A stretch of 64,000 nt of DNA from Phragmites australis (taxonomy: Eukaryota > Streptophyta > Magnoliopsida > Poales > Poaceae), in the NCBI RefSeq assembly GCF_958298935.1, contig NC_084936.1, positions 1,247,501 to 1,311,500 on the forward strand, written 5' to 3'. Below are positions 1 to 11,690 of the stretch, in pieces (position 1 is the first letter of the stretch; every line of letters starts with the position of its first letter). The notes beneath the pieces were generated by a model. That model did no database searches, was not told where the DNA came from, and saw only the letters and a program-made list of their open reading frames with translations. Position numbers and translations under genes: made by a program.

Positions 1-1780
1 ACACGTAACAATGTGTGATCTGGAAAGATGAACTAAAGCGTTTGAGTATTTTTGGTCGACTAGGTTCCGGAAGAAAATTACATATATGTGAGAAAAGGTA
101 ATGAGTTGTATTGAGACGAGACACGTGCAAAAATATAATTGTTTCCGCTCCAAGCTACATGGAACATCAGGTTGAAAGACAGATGCAATACACAATCGAG
201 ATCAAGTTGCCCACATGTAACTGTTAAATTGATTCACATTCACTGATGTTTGTAGTGCACAGTGATTAATGCACGTGCTTGCTAATATCCCAGCTAATGA
301 TTGTGGATTAACACACATGCATATGCCGGAGATGGAAGGGAAGGGAAGGATTGGCCGGCCGGGTAGGGATGGTCCTGTTGGCACTGCAGACCAGAGGACG
401 CATATGATGTGGTGGAGGCCGGCCATGCAATATTGCGAGTGCACGTACATTCCTTGTTTGCATCCTTTAGTTTCAAGGAAACCGATGATAGGGGGGTACT
501 CCCCTGTCTGTGTGAGAGCTTTCCAGCCCATGCAGCTCCATGCCTGCTAGGACTGGGATTGGGAACACCTCCTGTCCTGTGCAATGCAAACAGTTCTCTT
601 TTTCTCTCTCCTCTCTTTCCTCTAATGGGGACACAAGGACAAAACTCGGCTTGCCTGCCATGCATGCATTATATTATTGTACGTGTACTCTCCCTCTCGT
701 ATGTGTGAGAGAGAGACTGAGGAGGGTGGCCCACAGGGATGGTCCTGTTGATATCGCTTAGTACCATACCATGCATGCATCATGCAACCTAATTCAGCCT
801 TCGAGGTTGAATCGAATCAAGACCTGGGTCCGATCGATTACGACAAAGCTCGTGCTCGTCTCCTGAGGTACGGGACTTGAATGGAACCTAAAATTATACG
901 CGCGGAATTATAGCGAGTTCTTTCGGATGATTTAATTGGGGTTGCTGGTTAGTCCCGCTTCATTAATTTCCTAGAAAAAAGACCTTTTGATTTAGGATTT
1001 GCCAGCTTTTTATGGTGATTTAATTGGGGACTTCGCTTGGGCAATGCAATTTAGCTGGGCACTACCCTCCCCCAGTCTGGCTATCGGCGGCAACACAACC
1101 GCCTCGCTGCAACGCCGCCCACTTCCAAGCATCTGCCTCTCTGACGCCCCTCTAAGCTTAAGACGTAACTGAGAAGGATCCATTCTCGTCACGAACAACC
1201 ACGCCAGTGGAACTAGAGAAATCATTTGCAGAGAAAGCTCCGTCAGTAAATTTGAAGTGGTCCATGTTGGTAAATTTGAAGTACAAATAAGCAACTGGCG
1301 GGAATCGTCTGATGAAACTATGGATGCAATACTGGTTAGACTAACAGGCCAGCAGTTGCAGAACAGTGTGAGATTAACTTTTAGTGATCACATGTTCTCT
1401 CTCCTCCGTAGTTTTCATCTAGAAGAATGAATATATCATGTACAACTGCATGATGATGGATATATTCATCTTTTTGGCAAGATATCTATTTTCTATGGGC
1501 ATTGATTTCTCTAAAGACGATGGTGTCCCACAATCTTTTTCTCCATATGGTGCGAGGTCTCGTTGATAGTGACGACACTTAATCCTTTATGTAACATACA
1601 AGACTACCAAGACTCTTTCTCTGAACAATACGACGGAAATGTTTTTATGACATCACCACTATACATGCACACCATACTCATATACTCGTAAGTATGTCTT
1701 CTATTACATATCTATAAATATAACCACAGAAAGCACTCATGTACATGTGTAAACTGTGAGCACTAGGATTTGGACTCTCT
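1..1780. other. Intergenic DNA without recognisable gene
   Basis: The six frames give only short open stretches with no recognisable domain. A short phrase, 'gggatggtcctgttg', occurs twice (near 366 and 737). I see no gene, RNA or bounded mobile element here. Confidence 0.5.
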
Positions 1781-1790
1781 GTTGGGTGTT

Positions 1791-2130
1791 GGGTGGATTC
1801 GTACCCTCATGCCTCGAGTCCCTCCATCACCATATCAAGACGTGGTTCCTCAAAAGACAATTAATCCTAACTTGTTGGGATTTGAACTCTTTAGTGGGTG
1901 GATTCATACCCTCATGCCTTGAGTCACTCCATCGCCATGTGGATTCATACCCTCATGCCTTGAGTCACTCCATCACCATATCAAGAGGTGGTTCCTCAAG
2001 AGGCAATTAATCTTAACTGGTTAGGATTTGAGATCTTTGGTTGGTGGATTCATACCATCACTCCTTTAGTCCCTCAATCACCATATCACAAGGGATGGTT
2101 TCATAAGAGACAATCGATCTTAACTGGTCT
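1791..2130. repeat. Imperfect 105-bp tandem repeat
   Basis: The phrase 'tggattcataccctcatgcc' or a close variant recurs at about 1794, 1899, 1940 and 2045. The spacings are 105, 41 and 105 bp, so three full units plus one unit shortened to 41 bp are present. Each unit also carries 'catcaccatatca', 'ggttcctcaa' and 'caattaatc'. The short open frames here follow the repeat and are not genes. Confidence 0.8.
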
Positions 2131-2819
2131 TAGACGAAAATATTCGGTGGAAACAATATTTTCGTGGCATTTTTTTCACGACTAAGTGTAAACAATTGGC
2201 TAGTTTAGTCGTCATCTAAAAATAAAATTGATCATCATAAGCTACAAAGGTCATGCATTGATTTAACCCTGGGAAATCAAAGTGGAAGGATGCATATATG
2301 CAATTGGAATGGCGTTCGTTGAGGTGCTTAATCAATGTCTTCCCCAACTAATCGGTTCGTGTTATGTGATAATTTGCTTCCTTTGTGGCGGTCGCCGTCA
2401 TGTGATTAGTGGCCTTGTGTTTTCCACAAAAAGGGCCTTCCTGCAGCTGGTTCCCTGCTGGCCCCAGCTCTCGCACACGGATGAGTACAAATAGATATAT
2501 ATACGTATGAGCGCATTTGATTACGTATACATGAAGGGATCACCAGTGCACCACATGCACAGACAAATATAATCATATATTTATTTCTCTTTGCTTAACT
2601 AGCAGAATAGCATATGCAGTTGTGCGGCTTTTGTGATTAATATTTATTTCACTACTACAGAAACCTCAACATGTGACTGGTTATCACTGTCAGTTTACTC
2701 GGTCTGACTGACACAAATATTCGATCAGAAAAAACCAACAATGATAAGAACTTATTATTGCTGATTTTTTGTAAACAACTAGCAGTGAACCCGCACACCC
2801 CGCGTGAAATATCTCCCAG

Positions 2820-3094
2820 TCTCATCCCCTCTCTCTCCTCATTTTCTCCTCTTCTTTTCTCTGTCCTCTCTCTCTCATTCACACTCACCGATGAGAAGGG
2901 CGGCACTGGCCACCAGATCCACGCGAGCTCCTCCATGACCTCCAGATCCTCGACGAGCTCCTCCACGGACTCCTCAACCTCTAGATCCTTGGCGAACTCC
3001 TCCATGTCGACCTCTAGATCCACGGTGAGCTCCTCCACAACCTCCTCACCTCCAAATCCACACAGCCACTGGCCTCCTCGACCCCCAGATCCAT
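2820..3094. repeat. Low-complexity GAGCTCCTCC / CCTC-AGATCC repeat interrupted by a CACTA element
   Basis: Short imperfect units built from 'gagctcctcca', 'gacctc' and 'agatcc' repeat irregularly. The same motif resumes at about 5041-5105, directly after the CACTA element at 3095-5035, so the transposon landed inside the repeat. Translation gives Ser/Thr-rich (plus) or Glu/Leu/Asp-rich (minus) stretches that reflect the repeat; I do not call a protein. Confidence 0.6.
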
Positions 3095-3429
3095 CACTAG
3101 TACAGAACGATACTATACAGGCGGGTGGAAACGCCTTTTCACAGGCGTTTAGCGCAGCTGCCTGCGACCGAAGGCCTGTGGAAATCAACGATTTCCACAG
3201 GCGGTCCACATTAGCTGTCGCCTTAGATATAAAGATTTCCATAGGCGGTTTCGTATGAGAACCGCCTGTGGTATGTATTTATTTCAAAAATAATAATTAG
3301 AATATATTTTATTCCATCCAGATTTCACACAGTTTCAATAACAATATGAATAGCATCACATATTTCAATATTTAACACAAGTACAACAATATTTACAACA
3401 TCACAATCCAATATAGCTAAGAGTCGCTC

Positions 3430-4110
3430 TCCCACACACAAAGTCTCGGATGGCTAGCTAATTCGCCTCCGCGATCAAAGAATCTACCGTTCTTGTGGAT
3501 GACTTCGTGCATAATAAACCGGCACATGTTACGTTGGACGTTTTGGATTTCTTTGTCGGTGAGAGCTTAGTTGGCACATTGGATTATCCTTGCCTGGTTT
3601 GAAAACACAACTAAAAGAGTTAAAACACTACTGACAACGGAAACATAACCAAATAAGAATGTGCAGGCGCAATGATGACTTACGTCTTCAGGGTTCGTTG
3701 TGTACCTCCAGTTTATCCTAAGAAATTGACAAACATAGTATTCACAAAGAACCGTATTGAAACCTTGCTTGTGGCACTACAAATAAAAACGTAATGTATT
3801 CGTTAGTTCAATAAAACTCTTCGTCATTAATTGTGGGATACAAGAATTAGAAGTTGTGTTATTACCGGAAAGTATGTACGGACCGTCATCGCATCCGGCT
3901 TGTCCGTATCGTGTATCCCACCTTTCGTTATGTACCACTTGTAGACCCTATTCGAATGCCAACAAGTAATTCTCAATTCATAAATAATGTATAAGAATTT
4001 TAAGTATGGGAGATTTCCTTTACCTATGTATAACGTCAATGAAATCTTGATAGGATTTTTGTTGGAAATCGGTAGAGTCAAGGACCACGAGTCTGCTCGA
4101 CTTCGGCATC
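3430..4110 (-). pseudogene. Decayed Ulp1-like (C48) protease gene of a CACTA element
   Basis: Reading the minus strand from about 4110 to 3430 in several exons or frames gives phrases typical of the Ulp1-like proteins carried by plant CACTA transposons. These are 'LVVLDSTDFQQKSYQDF' near 4080-4030, '[16 protein letters not shown]' near 3775-3735, '[11 protein letters not shown]' near 3710-3680, and a tail with 'LTDKEIQNVQRNMCRFIMHE' near 3560-3500. The second phrase corresponds to the segment around the catalytic Cys of the C48 family. The N-terminal part, including the His region, is missing or unrecognisable, and frames shift between pieces. In the family these proteins resemble SUMO/NEDD8 proteases; here it is a dead remnant. 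Confidence 0.7.
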
Positions 4111-4190
4111 AGCATTATACAAATATAGTGATCGCTACATGAATACTTATGAATATGTAAATTTATGACTCAAAATAATGTGAATTCATT

Positions 4191-4238
4191 ACTCTCTCTC
4201 CCTCTCCCTCTCCCTCTCCCTCTCCCTCTCCCTCTCCT
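4191..4238. repeat. (TCTCCC)n microsatellite inside CACTA element
   Basis: A hexanucleotide run of about seven units, bounded by 'attactctc' and 'ttagatctagatctag'. Confidence 0.95.
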
Positions 4239-5619
4239 TAGATCTAGATCTAGACCTAGAGAAAAAATCCCCATTCATGATGAAACCTCATAAGGCTAAA
4301 AAACATCACATTCTAGCTACATTTTAAAAATATAATACTAGAATCATGTGAATCTACACAATTAAATCAATATTGCAACAAATTTGAGCTAATTTGATGA
4401 TCTAAATGGCAAGAACCATGAGCATCTCTAGATCACATTGAAACTCTAATTTAGCCTTAAATCTAAATCTAAACTTCAAAAAAATGCAAGCTAGGGATGA
4501 GATATACATACTTTATTTGGCTCCTCCAAGGAAATCAAAAACAAAACCTTCCCCACCTATTTTCCAAATCGACCGCCACAGTAAATGCTTACTATTTCGA
4601 ACAGTAAGTCTATCTGAATGGAGTTCGCCGAGAAGAAGGAATATTTATGGACTATTTGCACAGGTGGTCGACATAAGAAACCGTTTGTGGAAACTAATTT
4701 CCACAGGCGGTTCCTTATATGGACCGACTGTGCAAATGACATCCATTTTCACAGGCGGCCCACATAAGGAACCATCTGTGTAAATGGAGTATTTCCACAG
4801 GCGGTCCACAAAATGGTAAAAGGAGTATTTCCACAGGCGGTTTCTTATGTGGACCTCCTGTGCAAATGGATCTATTTTCACAGGCGGTCCACATAAGGAA
4901 CCGCCTGTGAAAATTACTTTTCACATGCGGTCCTCAGCCGCACGGGGCCGCAGCCACTTTCTCAGGCGGTTCGTAGGAAGAACCGCCTGTAGAAATCAAA
5001 CCTAGGTGTCTCGGAAAATAGGTTTTGTAGTAGTGCATGCGGACCTCCTCCACAGCGACTTCCACGTTCTCCTCGACCTCCAGATCCACATCGAGCTCCT
5101 CCATACCGCATGATGTTTTTTTTATGCCTAGGAAAATCTATCACTATTAGATGCCCATTACCGATTTTGGAACCGGCAGTAATGCCGGTTTGGAACCAGC
5201 GGTGATGATGTCTTCTTCGGTAGTGTTTGTATGTTATGGAACTATAATTAATAATATTTTATTTTATTTTATTTTCTTTGTTTTGTCTTATTTGAGGAGA
5301 ATCGACCCTTATGTCTCTCACTTTTCATTTAAGGATTTTTTTTTCTAGGTGCTCAATGAACTATGCAATTTGTTGTCCATGCTTCCCTATAAAAATTTCT
5401 ATAATACTGAGAATCCAAATATTTTCTTTCGCTCCTAATTTTATTCTTCTTTAAGGATAGCTGAGGTATCTTGTTTTTTTAGATTTAATGATTTTTTAGT
5501 TGACTGGTCCTCAATGGCCTGTGCAATTTTATGTCTAATATTTTCTATAAAATCTTCTGTAATATAGAGAATACTAAGATTTTTTTTCCTTCAAAATTTC
5601 TTCTTCTTTAAGGGTATGT

Positions 5620-5824
5620 TTGTTTCAGCTATGGGTTGTGAAAAAAGCAGTTTGTAGATTATGGATTATAAAAAACTAGATTGTGAAAGCTGGATTGTAC
5701 AGTTTGCAGAAATTGGTAGAAGATAGATTGCTGAATTGTTATAATCTAGTGGCTGAATTGTACAATTCGGCTTTTACAATCCAGTCTGTTTGTTTTAGCA
5801 ACCTGCAAGCTGAAACAAACAGGT
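5620..5824. mobile_element. Foldback MITE with GTTTGTTTCAGC ends
   Basis: The left end reads GGTATGTTTGTTTCAGC and the right end GCTGAAACAAACAGG, which are near-perfect inverted repeats. The interior is also partly palindromic ('ctgaattgt..acaattcgg'). There is no coding capacity. The terminal sequence resembles hAT-related MITEs common in grasses; the target duplication is not clear. Confidence 0.7.
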
Positions 5825-6899
5825 CCAAGAATGGCTACAGTATCTTTAATAGATTTAATGATCTTTCTAGCTGATTGGCCCCCATAATTGCACGGCTGAC
5901 ATTTTTTTTAATTTATATGACCTAAAGTGTTATATGTTTTCTCTAATTTATTAATTGAAAAAATTCTCTTAAATTATATTGACACTCTAAATGTTCATTA
6001 TTTTCTTTATTTTTGCATTAAAATCTGTATGGTATAATCCATATTTTTGTTTATATTTTTTAACTAGAAAACATGATCTTGGTGGGCCCTTAACTTAAGT
6101 TGGTGGTTGGTAAATAAGCCCTAGTAAGATATATGCTTCTTTTTTTTCATAATAGAGATTTGCTGAAATATGCAAAAAAAATTATCGACTTTGTAGGGTA
6201 TCATTTTTATTGATCGACCATGGTGTAGGGCCGGTCATGTCCTTTTATTATATAATAGAGATTTGCATCAATCACAATTACAGAACTAACTTTTTATGTC
6301 GGCCCATCACTACAGACTCCTAATGGGCCCGTAGCGATGGGGTATCATTGTCGCTTCAAAAGTCGCACAAGAAAAATCAGTCATCGTGGCTTATGAATCG
6401 ATAGTGATAAGAGTGATCACTATCGGCCGATGGCTTGAGCCGGCAGTGATGCCCAGCTCCTTCATCACTGCCAACTTAAGCCACTATCTAGCAGTGATAA
6501 CAGGGCATGATTGTCGGCTGGTTATATGAGCCGACAATGATGTCTCGGCTATATAAAAGTCACACTCTACTTTCCCAAGCTCGAGCACAATAGAGATGAG
6601 CTCTGTTCTTGCTAGATGGCGGCCATTTTTGGTCAGCAAGTTCTCAGTGGCTTCAAAATTTTGAGGAATTCTCATGCCCTAGTTGTTCCAACGTATGTAA
6701 CTTCATCTCCAATTCATTTCTAGTTGAATTTTATTTGCTAAATTTCTCTAGATTTTGAGATGATAGAGATTAACCTATGACCATGATATTTTCAGACAAT
6801 GTAGATGCAATTATACCTCGTTTATTATACGGAAGCTTCAATTAGTAGCTTATGGTGGAAAGTATCTTTATTATTGATTTACATTAGCTATATGTATGA

Positions 6900-7300
6900 A
6901 TATATTTATTTTTGTTTTTTAATGAATTAGAAAATTTAGCCATGATATTAAGGTGGATAGCAAACTCATATTTTTTATATTTTAATTAATTAGCAAGCTC
7001 CAATATAGGAACTTTAAGTATGAGCATATTTATGGTTGATTTTTAATGAATTAGAAAAATTAGCCATGATATTTAGGTATGTAGCAAGCTCTAATTATAT
7101 TGTTTTTATATTTTAATTAATTAGCATGCTCCAATATGGAACTTTAGATATGAGCATATTTGTTCTGATTTTTAATGAATTAGAAAATTTCACCATAATA
7201 TTTAGGTATGTAGAAAGATACAATTATATTTTTTATATTTTATTTAATTAGTAAGCTCCAACATATAAACTTTATGTATGAGCGTATTTATTTTTTATTT
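6900..7300. repeat. AT-rich tandem repeat of about 125 bp in CACTA 5' region
   Basis: 'aatgaattagaaaa' recurs at about 6921, 7045 and 7174 (steps of 124 and 129 bp), each with nearby 'agctccaa', 'tatgagcatattt' and 'atttaggtatgtag'. Three or more degenerate units are visible. Confidence 0.75.
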
Positions 7301-7701
7301 TTACTTAATTAGTCCTACATAAGGATTGAATAATAATGAAAATTTCTAGTGATAGCACTAACAAACACTCATCGGAAGCAGACGCGAAAATATACAAAAA
7401 GTGTCTCCTCCAACCCGGACCAATTGCTGGTAGGAGATGACGAGGTAATTATTTGTTGGTGATTGCAAAATCTTCTAGATGTTATGAATTTAGATTTACA
7501 ATAATAATATAATTGTAGATGGATAGAAGATGGATGTACGATGTGAGCCGTGTGAGCGCAGAGTATAAGAACGGCATGGAGTGCTTCCTGGTAGCAGCCG
7601 CGGTGCACAAGTGAAATACACAGTCTCAATACATATGTTGTCCATGCGTCGATTGTGAGAATAAGAAGCAGTTTTCCACCACCTAGCAGATACATTCCCA
7701 C

Positions 7702-9075
7702 TTGATGCCAAGGGGCTTTATGCCTGGCTATACCCGTTGGACCGAGCACGATGAAGCTGAGATCATACATGAAGGGCAGTACATTGGCAGAGAAGATGAA
7801 GACTTGTGCGCCGATATGCCAACTGACGAATACACCGTTATGCTGCTGACTGAAGATACATTTGTCGATGATGATCTAGAGGAGATGTTGGTCGATGCTA
7901 ACGCTGATGATCTGGAGCAGATGTTGTGCGATGGGGAGGGAACTTCACCATTGAAAAAGAGTTTCAAAAGTTCCAACGTATGGTAGAGGACTCTAAAACA
8001 CTGTTGTTTTCAGCCTACGAGAAGGAGCACACAAAGTTGTGTACCGTGCTTTCACTGCTACAATTGAAGGCAAGCAATGGTTGATCTGATACAATTTTCA
8101 CAGAGTTGTTATTGTTCTTGAAGAAATTGCTTCCAAAGAGAAATGTGCTACCAGAAAACACGTATCAGGCCAAGCAGGTTGCCTATCCATTGGGGTTGAA
8201 AGTGCAAAAAATACATGCATATCCAAATAATTACATGTTGTATCGCAGCGAGCATGTAGACTTGGAAGTGTGTGTCATCTGTGGTGCAGCACGGTACAAG
8301 CACAACGGTGATGATATGGATGGTGAAGGAAAGAAGTAAAGGCCTCCGGTCAAGGTGATGTAGAATTTTCCTATAGCCCTCGTTTGGTTCGTTTATTCAC
8401 AAACAAAAGGCATGCCGAGGAGCGCAAGGATAATGAAATGCTGAGACCCCCGTTGATTCTACGCAGTGGAGAAACATCGATAGGAAATACAAGAAGCTCT
8501 TTGCAGAAGATGTGAGGAATATAATATTTGGGTTGAGTACGGATGGGATGAATCCATTTGGTAACATGAGCAGTAGTCATAGCACTTGGCATGTGACTCT
8601 ATGTATATACAATCTTCCTCCTTGGTTGTGTATGAAGTGGAAGTACATTATGATATCGGTGCTGATACCAAGGCCGAGGCAACCTGGCAACTATATTGAT
8701 GTATACCTAAAACCATTAATGGAAGATCTTGTAGTGCTGTGGAACGATAGTGTGCAGGTATGGGATGCATACAAACGAGATAACTTCACCCTATGCACAA
8801 TGTTGTTCATAACAATCCAGGACTGGCTAGCCCTTGGCAACCTATCGGGCTTGACTATCAAAAGTTATTGTGCATGTGTGCATTGCTTGGATGAAATGGA
8901 GAGCTTATGATTGAAGAACAACCGAAAAATGGTGTACCTATGTTATCATAAATTTCTTCGCAGGAATCACTTGTACCACATCAATAGGAGAGCTTTTGAT
9001 GGGAAAGTTGAGATTCGATCACCTCATAAGCATCGTACTGGGAGGCAGGTACATGAGATAGTAAAGGGACTTAGG
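7702..9075 (+). pseudogene. TNP2-type CACTA transposase, disrupted
   Basis: Joined by eye across several frames, this stretch reads as the TNP2 (Transposase_21) protein of En/Spm elements. Pieces include 'YTRWTEHDEAEII' near 7730, 'CVICGAARYKHNGDD' near 8271 (a Cys-containing segment typical of TNP2), 'GMNPFGNMSSSHSTWHV' near 8545, 'NLPPWLCMKWKYIMISVLI' near 8610, and 'RQPGNYIDVYLKPLMEDL' near 8680. It then continues with a Cys/His segment near 8870 and 'HKHRTGRQVHEIVKGL' near 9027. The known role is element excision and integration. In-frame stops and shifts occur near 7985, 8360, 8510 and 8908, and the reading is cut at about 9075 by an LTR fragment, so no functional transposase is made. 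Confidence 0.85.
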
Positions 9076-9076
9076 G

Positions 9077-9600
9077 TTATTATAAGACCCCTGAACCTAA
9101 GATCTCATGTGCCTCCCGTATCAATCCCTAGATCAAGTAGCTGATATATATAGTATAATAGTTGTAGTATCACAGTTAAACTTCGTACATAAGTATTAAG
9201 GTTCAGAGCACAAAAGATTAAAAACCATACTATATATTACAAGACTAACCTAGAGGCCAACAAAACACAGTAGAAAGCAAAAGTCCAAGCCACAAGCAGC
9301 TTAGGGTGCAAACGCGACTTTTAAGACTACTCTTTTCCCTCGACTTCACCTCCGACGAAGTCGGTATCAGCTTCCTCATATGAATGACAGCAAGAGTGAG
9401 TACAAAAGGTACTCGACAAGCCTTATACTACTTCAAGTGTTTGATAGATGCATAAAGATGTCAATTGAAGGATAAGTTTAGTTTTAAGTGTGAAGCAATT
9501 TATGCAAGTATTCAATTAGTGCCATAAGGAGATGTAATGCCACCATCAAACATTGAAGAAGGTAGCTCGAGCCACTACCTCAACCTGAACCAAACAGACG
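9077..9600 (-). mobile_element. Antisense LTR fragment, same family as the solo LTR at 18.7-22.7 kb
   Basis: The sequence 'tataagacccctgaacc..tcaatccctagatcaagtagctg' matches, as reverse complement, the 3' end of the solo LTR at 18677-22676. Similarity continues through 'gacgaagtcgg.atcagcttcctcat.tgaatga.agcaagagtgagta' to about 9500 and then fades. It interrupts the TNP2 reading frame. The right boundary is approximate; no paired LTR or internal retrotransposon domain was seen. Confidence 0.8.
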
Positions 9601-9699
9601 CATGTACATACAATGAGGTAATTCATAAGTAGATGAATGCATCTATTCTACATATTGTCATATAGGTTCTCAATAGTTTTTTCACTTATGCGCAGATGC

Positions 9700-10330
9700 T
9701 TGATACTCCGAGGGTCACAACAATGAGCAATCCCAGGAGCGACATCGTGTCTGAGGTCCCTCAAAGATGCCTACGGGATGATTTGTGATCACGGAGGTCT
9801 CACCGGCAGGGGAGCCAACTACACCAGAGAGTTCTGGGACCATACAAGTTAGTCTATGGAATTACTGTTAAGGATCACGTGCCCATCGGCTACAGATTGT
9901 GGACTGACGAACGAGGTGATCCCAATATGGTTCCTGATTTGATCAAGAACGACATCTTGTGGTTCAAGATATTAGAGAAGTTTGACTTACCTGAAGAGAT
10001 AGATATGGAGGTAGTTAAGCGTAAGATACTATCATGGGTCTTTCACTTAAGAACTGGAAGGGCACACTGAACAGAACCTATGTGCAGAAAGATACAACAC
10101 TAGATTTCTACAAATAGCTGCAACGGGAACATCATTGGTAAGCCTTTACGAAGCACAGATATTGAGTGAGGTGAACAAATCAAGCTCGGAAAAGAATCTC
10201 TACATCCCCCCCCCCCCACAAAGTCGGTAGTCATGGGTACATGAGGAAAGAACAACAGTGTCAACAACAACTAGATAAACTATGAGAGAGATGTGTCACA
10301 ACTAAGATAGAGAGCTGGAGCGAATGATCG
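9700..10330 (+). pseudogene. Second CACTA reading frame, degenerate
   Basis: After the LTR fragment, plus-strand reading gives 'PIGYRLWTDERGDPNMVPDL' near 9882 and 'LWFKILEKFDLPEEIDME' near 9958. I read these as part of the second protein of plant En/Spm elements (Transposase_24/Ptta type). Stops and frame changes follow quickly. Function of the family: probably DNA-binding accessory protein for transposition. Assignment rests on overall resemblance and position in the element. Confidence 0.5.
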
Positions 10331-11690
10331 ACGTGCTTACTTCTTGGGAGGGGTGCTTCTTACTCGTCTGATGAAAGCTTATGCTTTATGACCTCTAAAG
10401 ACTAGGAAGCGACGCAAACTCTTGCAAAAAAAGCTTGCGGAAGCCCACGAGCAGTCTACACTAGGCTCTTTCAAGCTAGATACAGATAGCAACAAGCTCA
10501 CCTTAACACTGGGAAACAAGGAGCACGGTGGTCACACATGAGGTGTTGGGGTGATGGGCTGGAAATATGGATTCTTAGGCGATATTGATAGTTACAAGAG
10601 TCGAAAGATATCCCAAGCAGAACGAGATGCAAAACAAGAGGCACAACAAGGTAGAATGATGTAAATGCTCAAATAAGCGCTACAAACATACAGAGAAAAA
10701 GATAGCACAAGCAGTACAACAAGCCCTCATACGTGAATAGGGTGTCATTGTGAGCGAACAGGAACAGCCGGCAGCATATCCTAATTTTGCGCGCTCCATC
10801 TCTGGTGGTCATCGGAGTAGCTGTGCGTCGACGGGAGTTTCGGAGTTGACCCCATCACTTATCTTGTGGACCTCATCGTAGCACGGACACTGTGTGAACT
10901 ATACATTGGTGCTAGTAACATTACCGTTAAGGTGGCTTCCGGCGTGGTTTATCCCCGCGGCTCCCTTGAACATTTGCACTAACGTCCAATACCAGAGGGC
11001 TACGCCATGGTTGAAGTAGATGAGGCAGTTGACTAGTATCGTCATGTTGAGGTGGACTACCCCGTAGACAAGAGGGTGAACACTATAGGAGAGAATGAGC
11101 ATATATTCATCGCATTGGAGAAGGCCTACATAGTATTTCCGCAAGGGATAGCTCTCGAGAACCTCTTCTCTCAATGACACCACAGGCCATCGTCACCTTG
11201 AAGATCTCCCTCTCCTCAGCCATCTCCTAGAAGTCTACCTCCCCAGCCATCGCCTCAAAGATATCGACCGCTCAAAGCCAACGTCATCAAGAAGCCAACT
11301 ATCAGCTCAGAAAACACGATCACATTCCGCAGCATCCAAGCAGACGACATCATCTAAGAAGTCGATGCCATGTAAGAGGGTTTTGGAACACAAGGATTGT
11401 TGAGGAAACCAAAAGTGGACACCAGTGTAACTAGATATTTCCATCCTCCACCACCCCCACCGAAGCCTATTGTGCCTGAAGATACCATGAAATTTTTCAT
11501 GAATATGACCAAAGCTAAACGTGCGGGGGCTACTTAAAGTAAGCCACCGAGTAACTACCGTATTAGTAAGAAACAGGTCACGAGCAAATCAAGTCCAATC
11601 GTTCAGGATGCTCGAAGCATTGAGGACTTCTTAGCTTCTTCTAGATTAACAGTAGAAGAACTAGCACAGCTTATTATGAGAGCGGATATT
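10330..11690 (+). other. Decayed interior of CACTA element
   Basis: Coding-like composition with many stops; no domain can be named. It is bounded by the second CACTA frame on the left and the Ulp1-like remnant on the right and probably once joined them. Confidence 0.5.

Larger units (their letters stand above)
3095..5035. mobile_element. Non-autonomous CACTA (En/Spm) transposon, complete with TSD
   Basis: The element starts CACTAGTACAGAA and ends with the complement of CACTACTACAAAA, so 11 of 13 terminal bases match. It is flanked on both sides by the 3-bp duplication CAT (3092-3094 and 5036-5038), the length expected of CACTA elements. Both ends carry subterminal repeats of 'CACAGGCGGT' and its complement, which fold into short hairpins (3118-3275 and 4660-4990). 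The interior holds a decayed Ulp1-like protease gene on the minus strand and a (TCTCCC)n tract. It is 1,941 bp, much shorter than an autonomous element, with no TNP2 transposase. Confidence 0.92.

Noticed and set aside
2655..3258. Glu-rich minus and Ser-rich plus open frames
   Set aside because: Both follow a short repeat and cross the left end of the CACTA element at 3095.
5142..5224. Possible tiny CACTA element ('cactattagatg' to 'ttcggtagtg')
   Set aside because: The ends do not form inverted repeats and the flanking triplets differ; probably a subterminal remnant.
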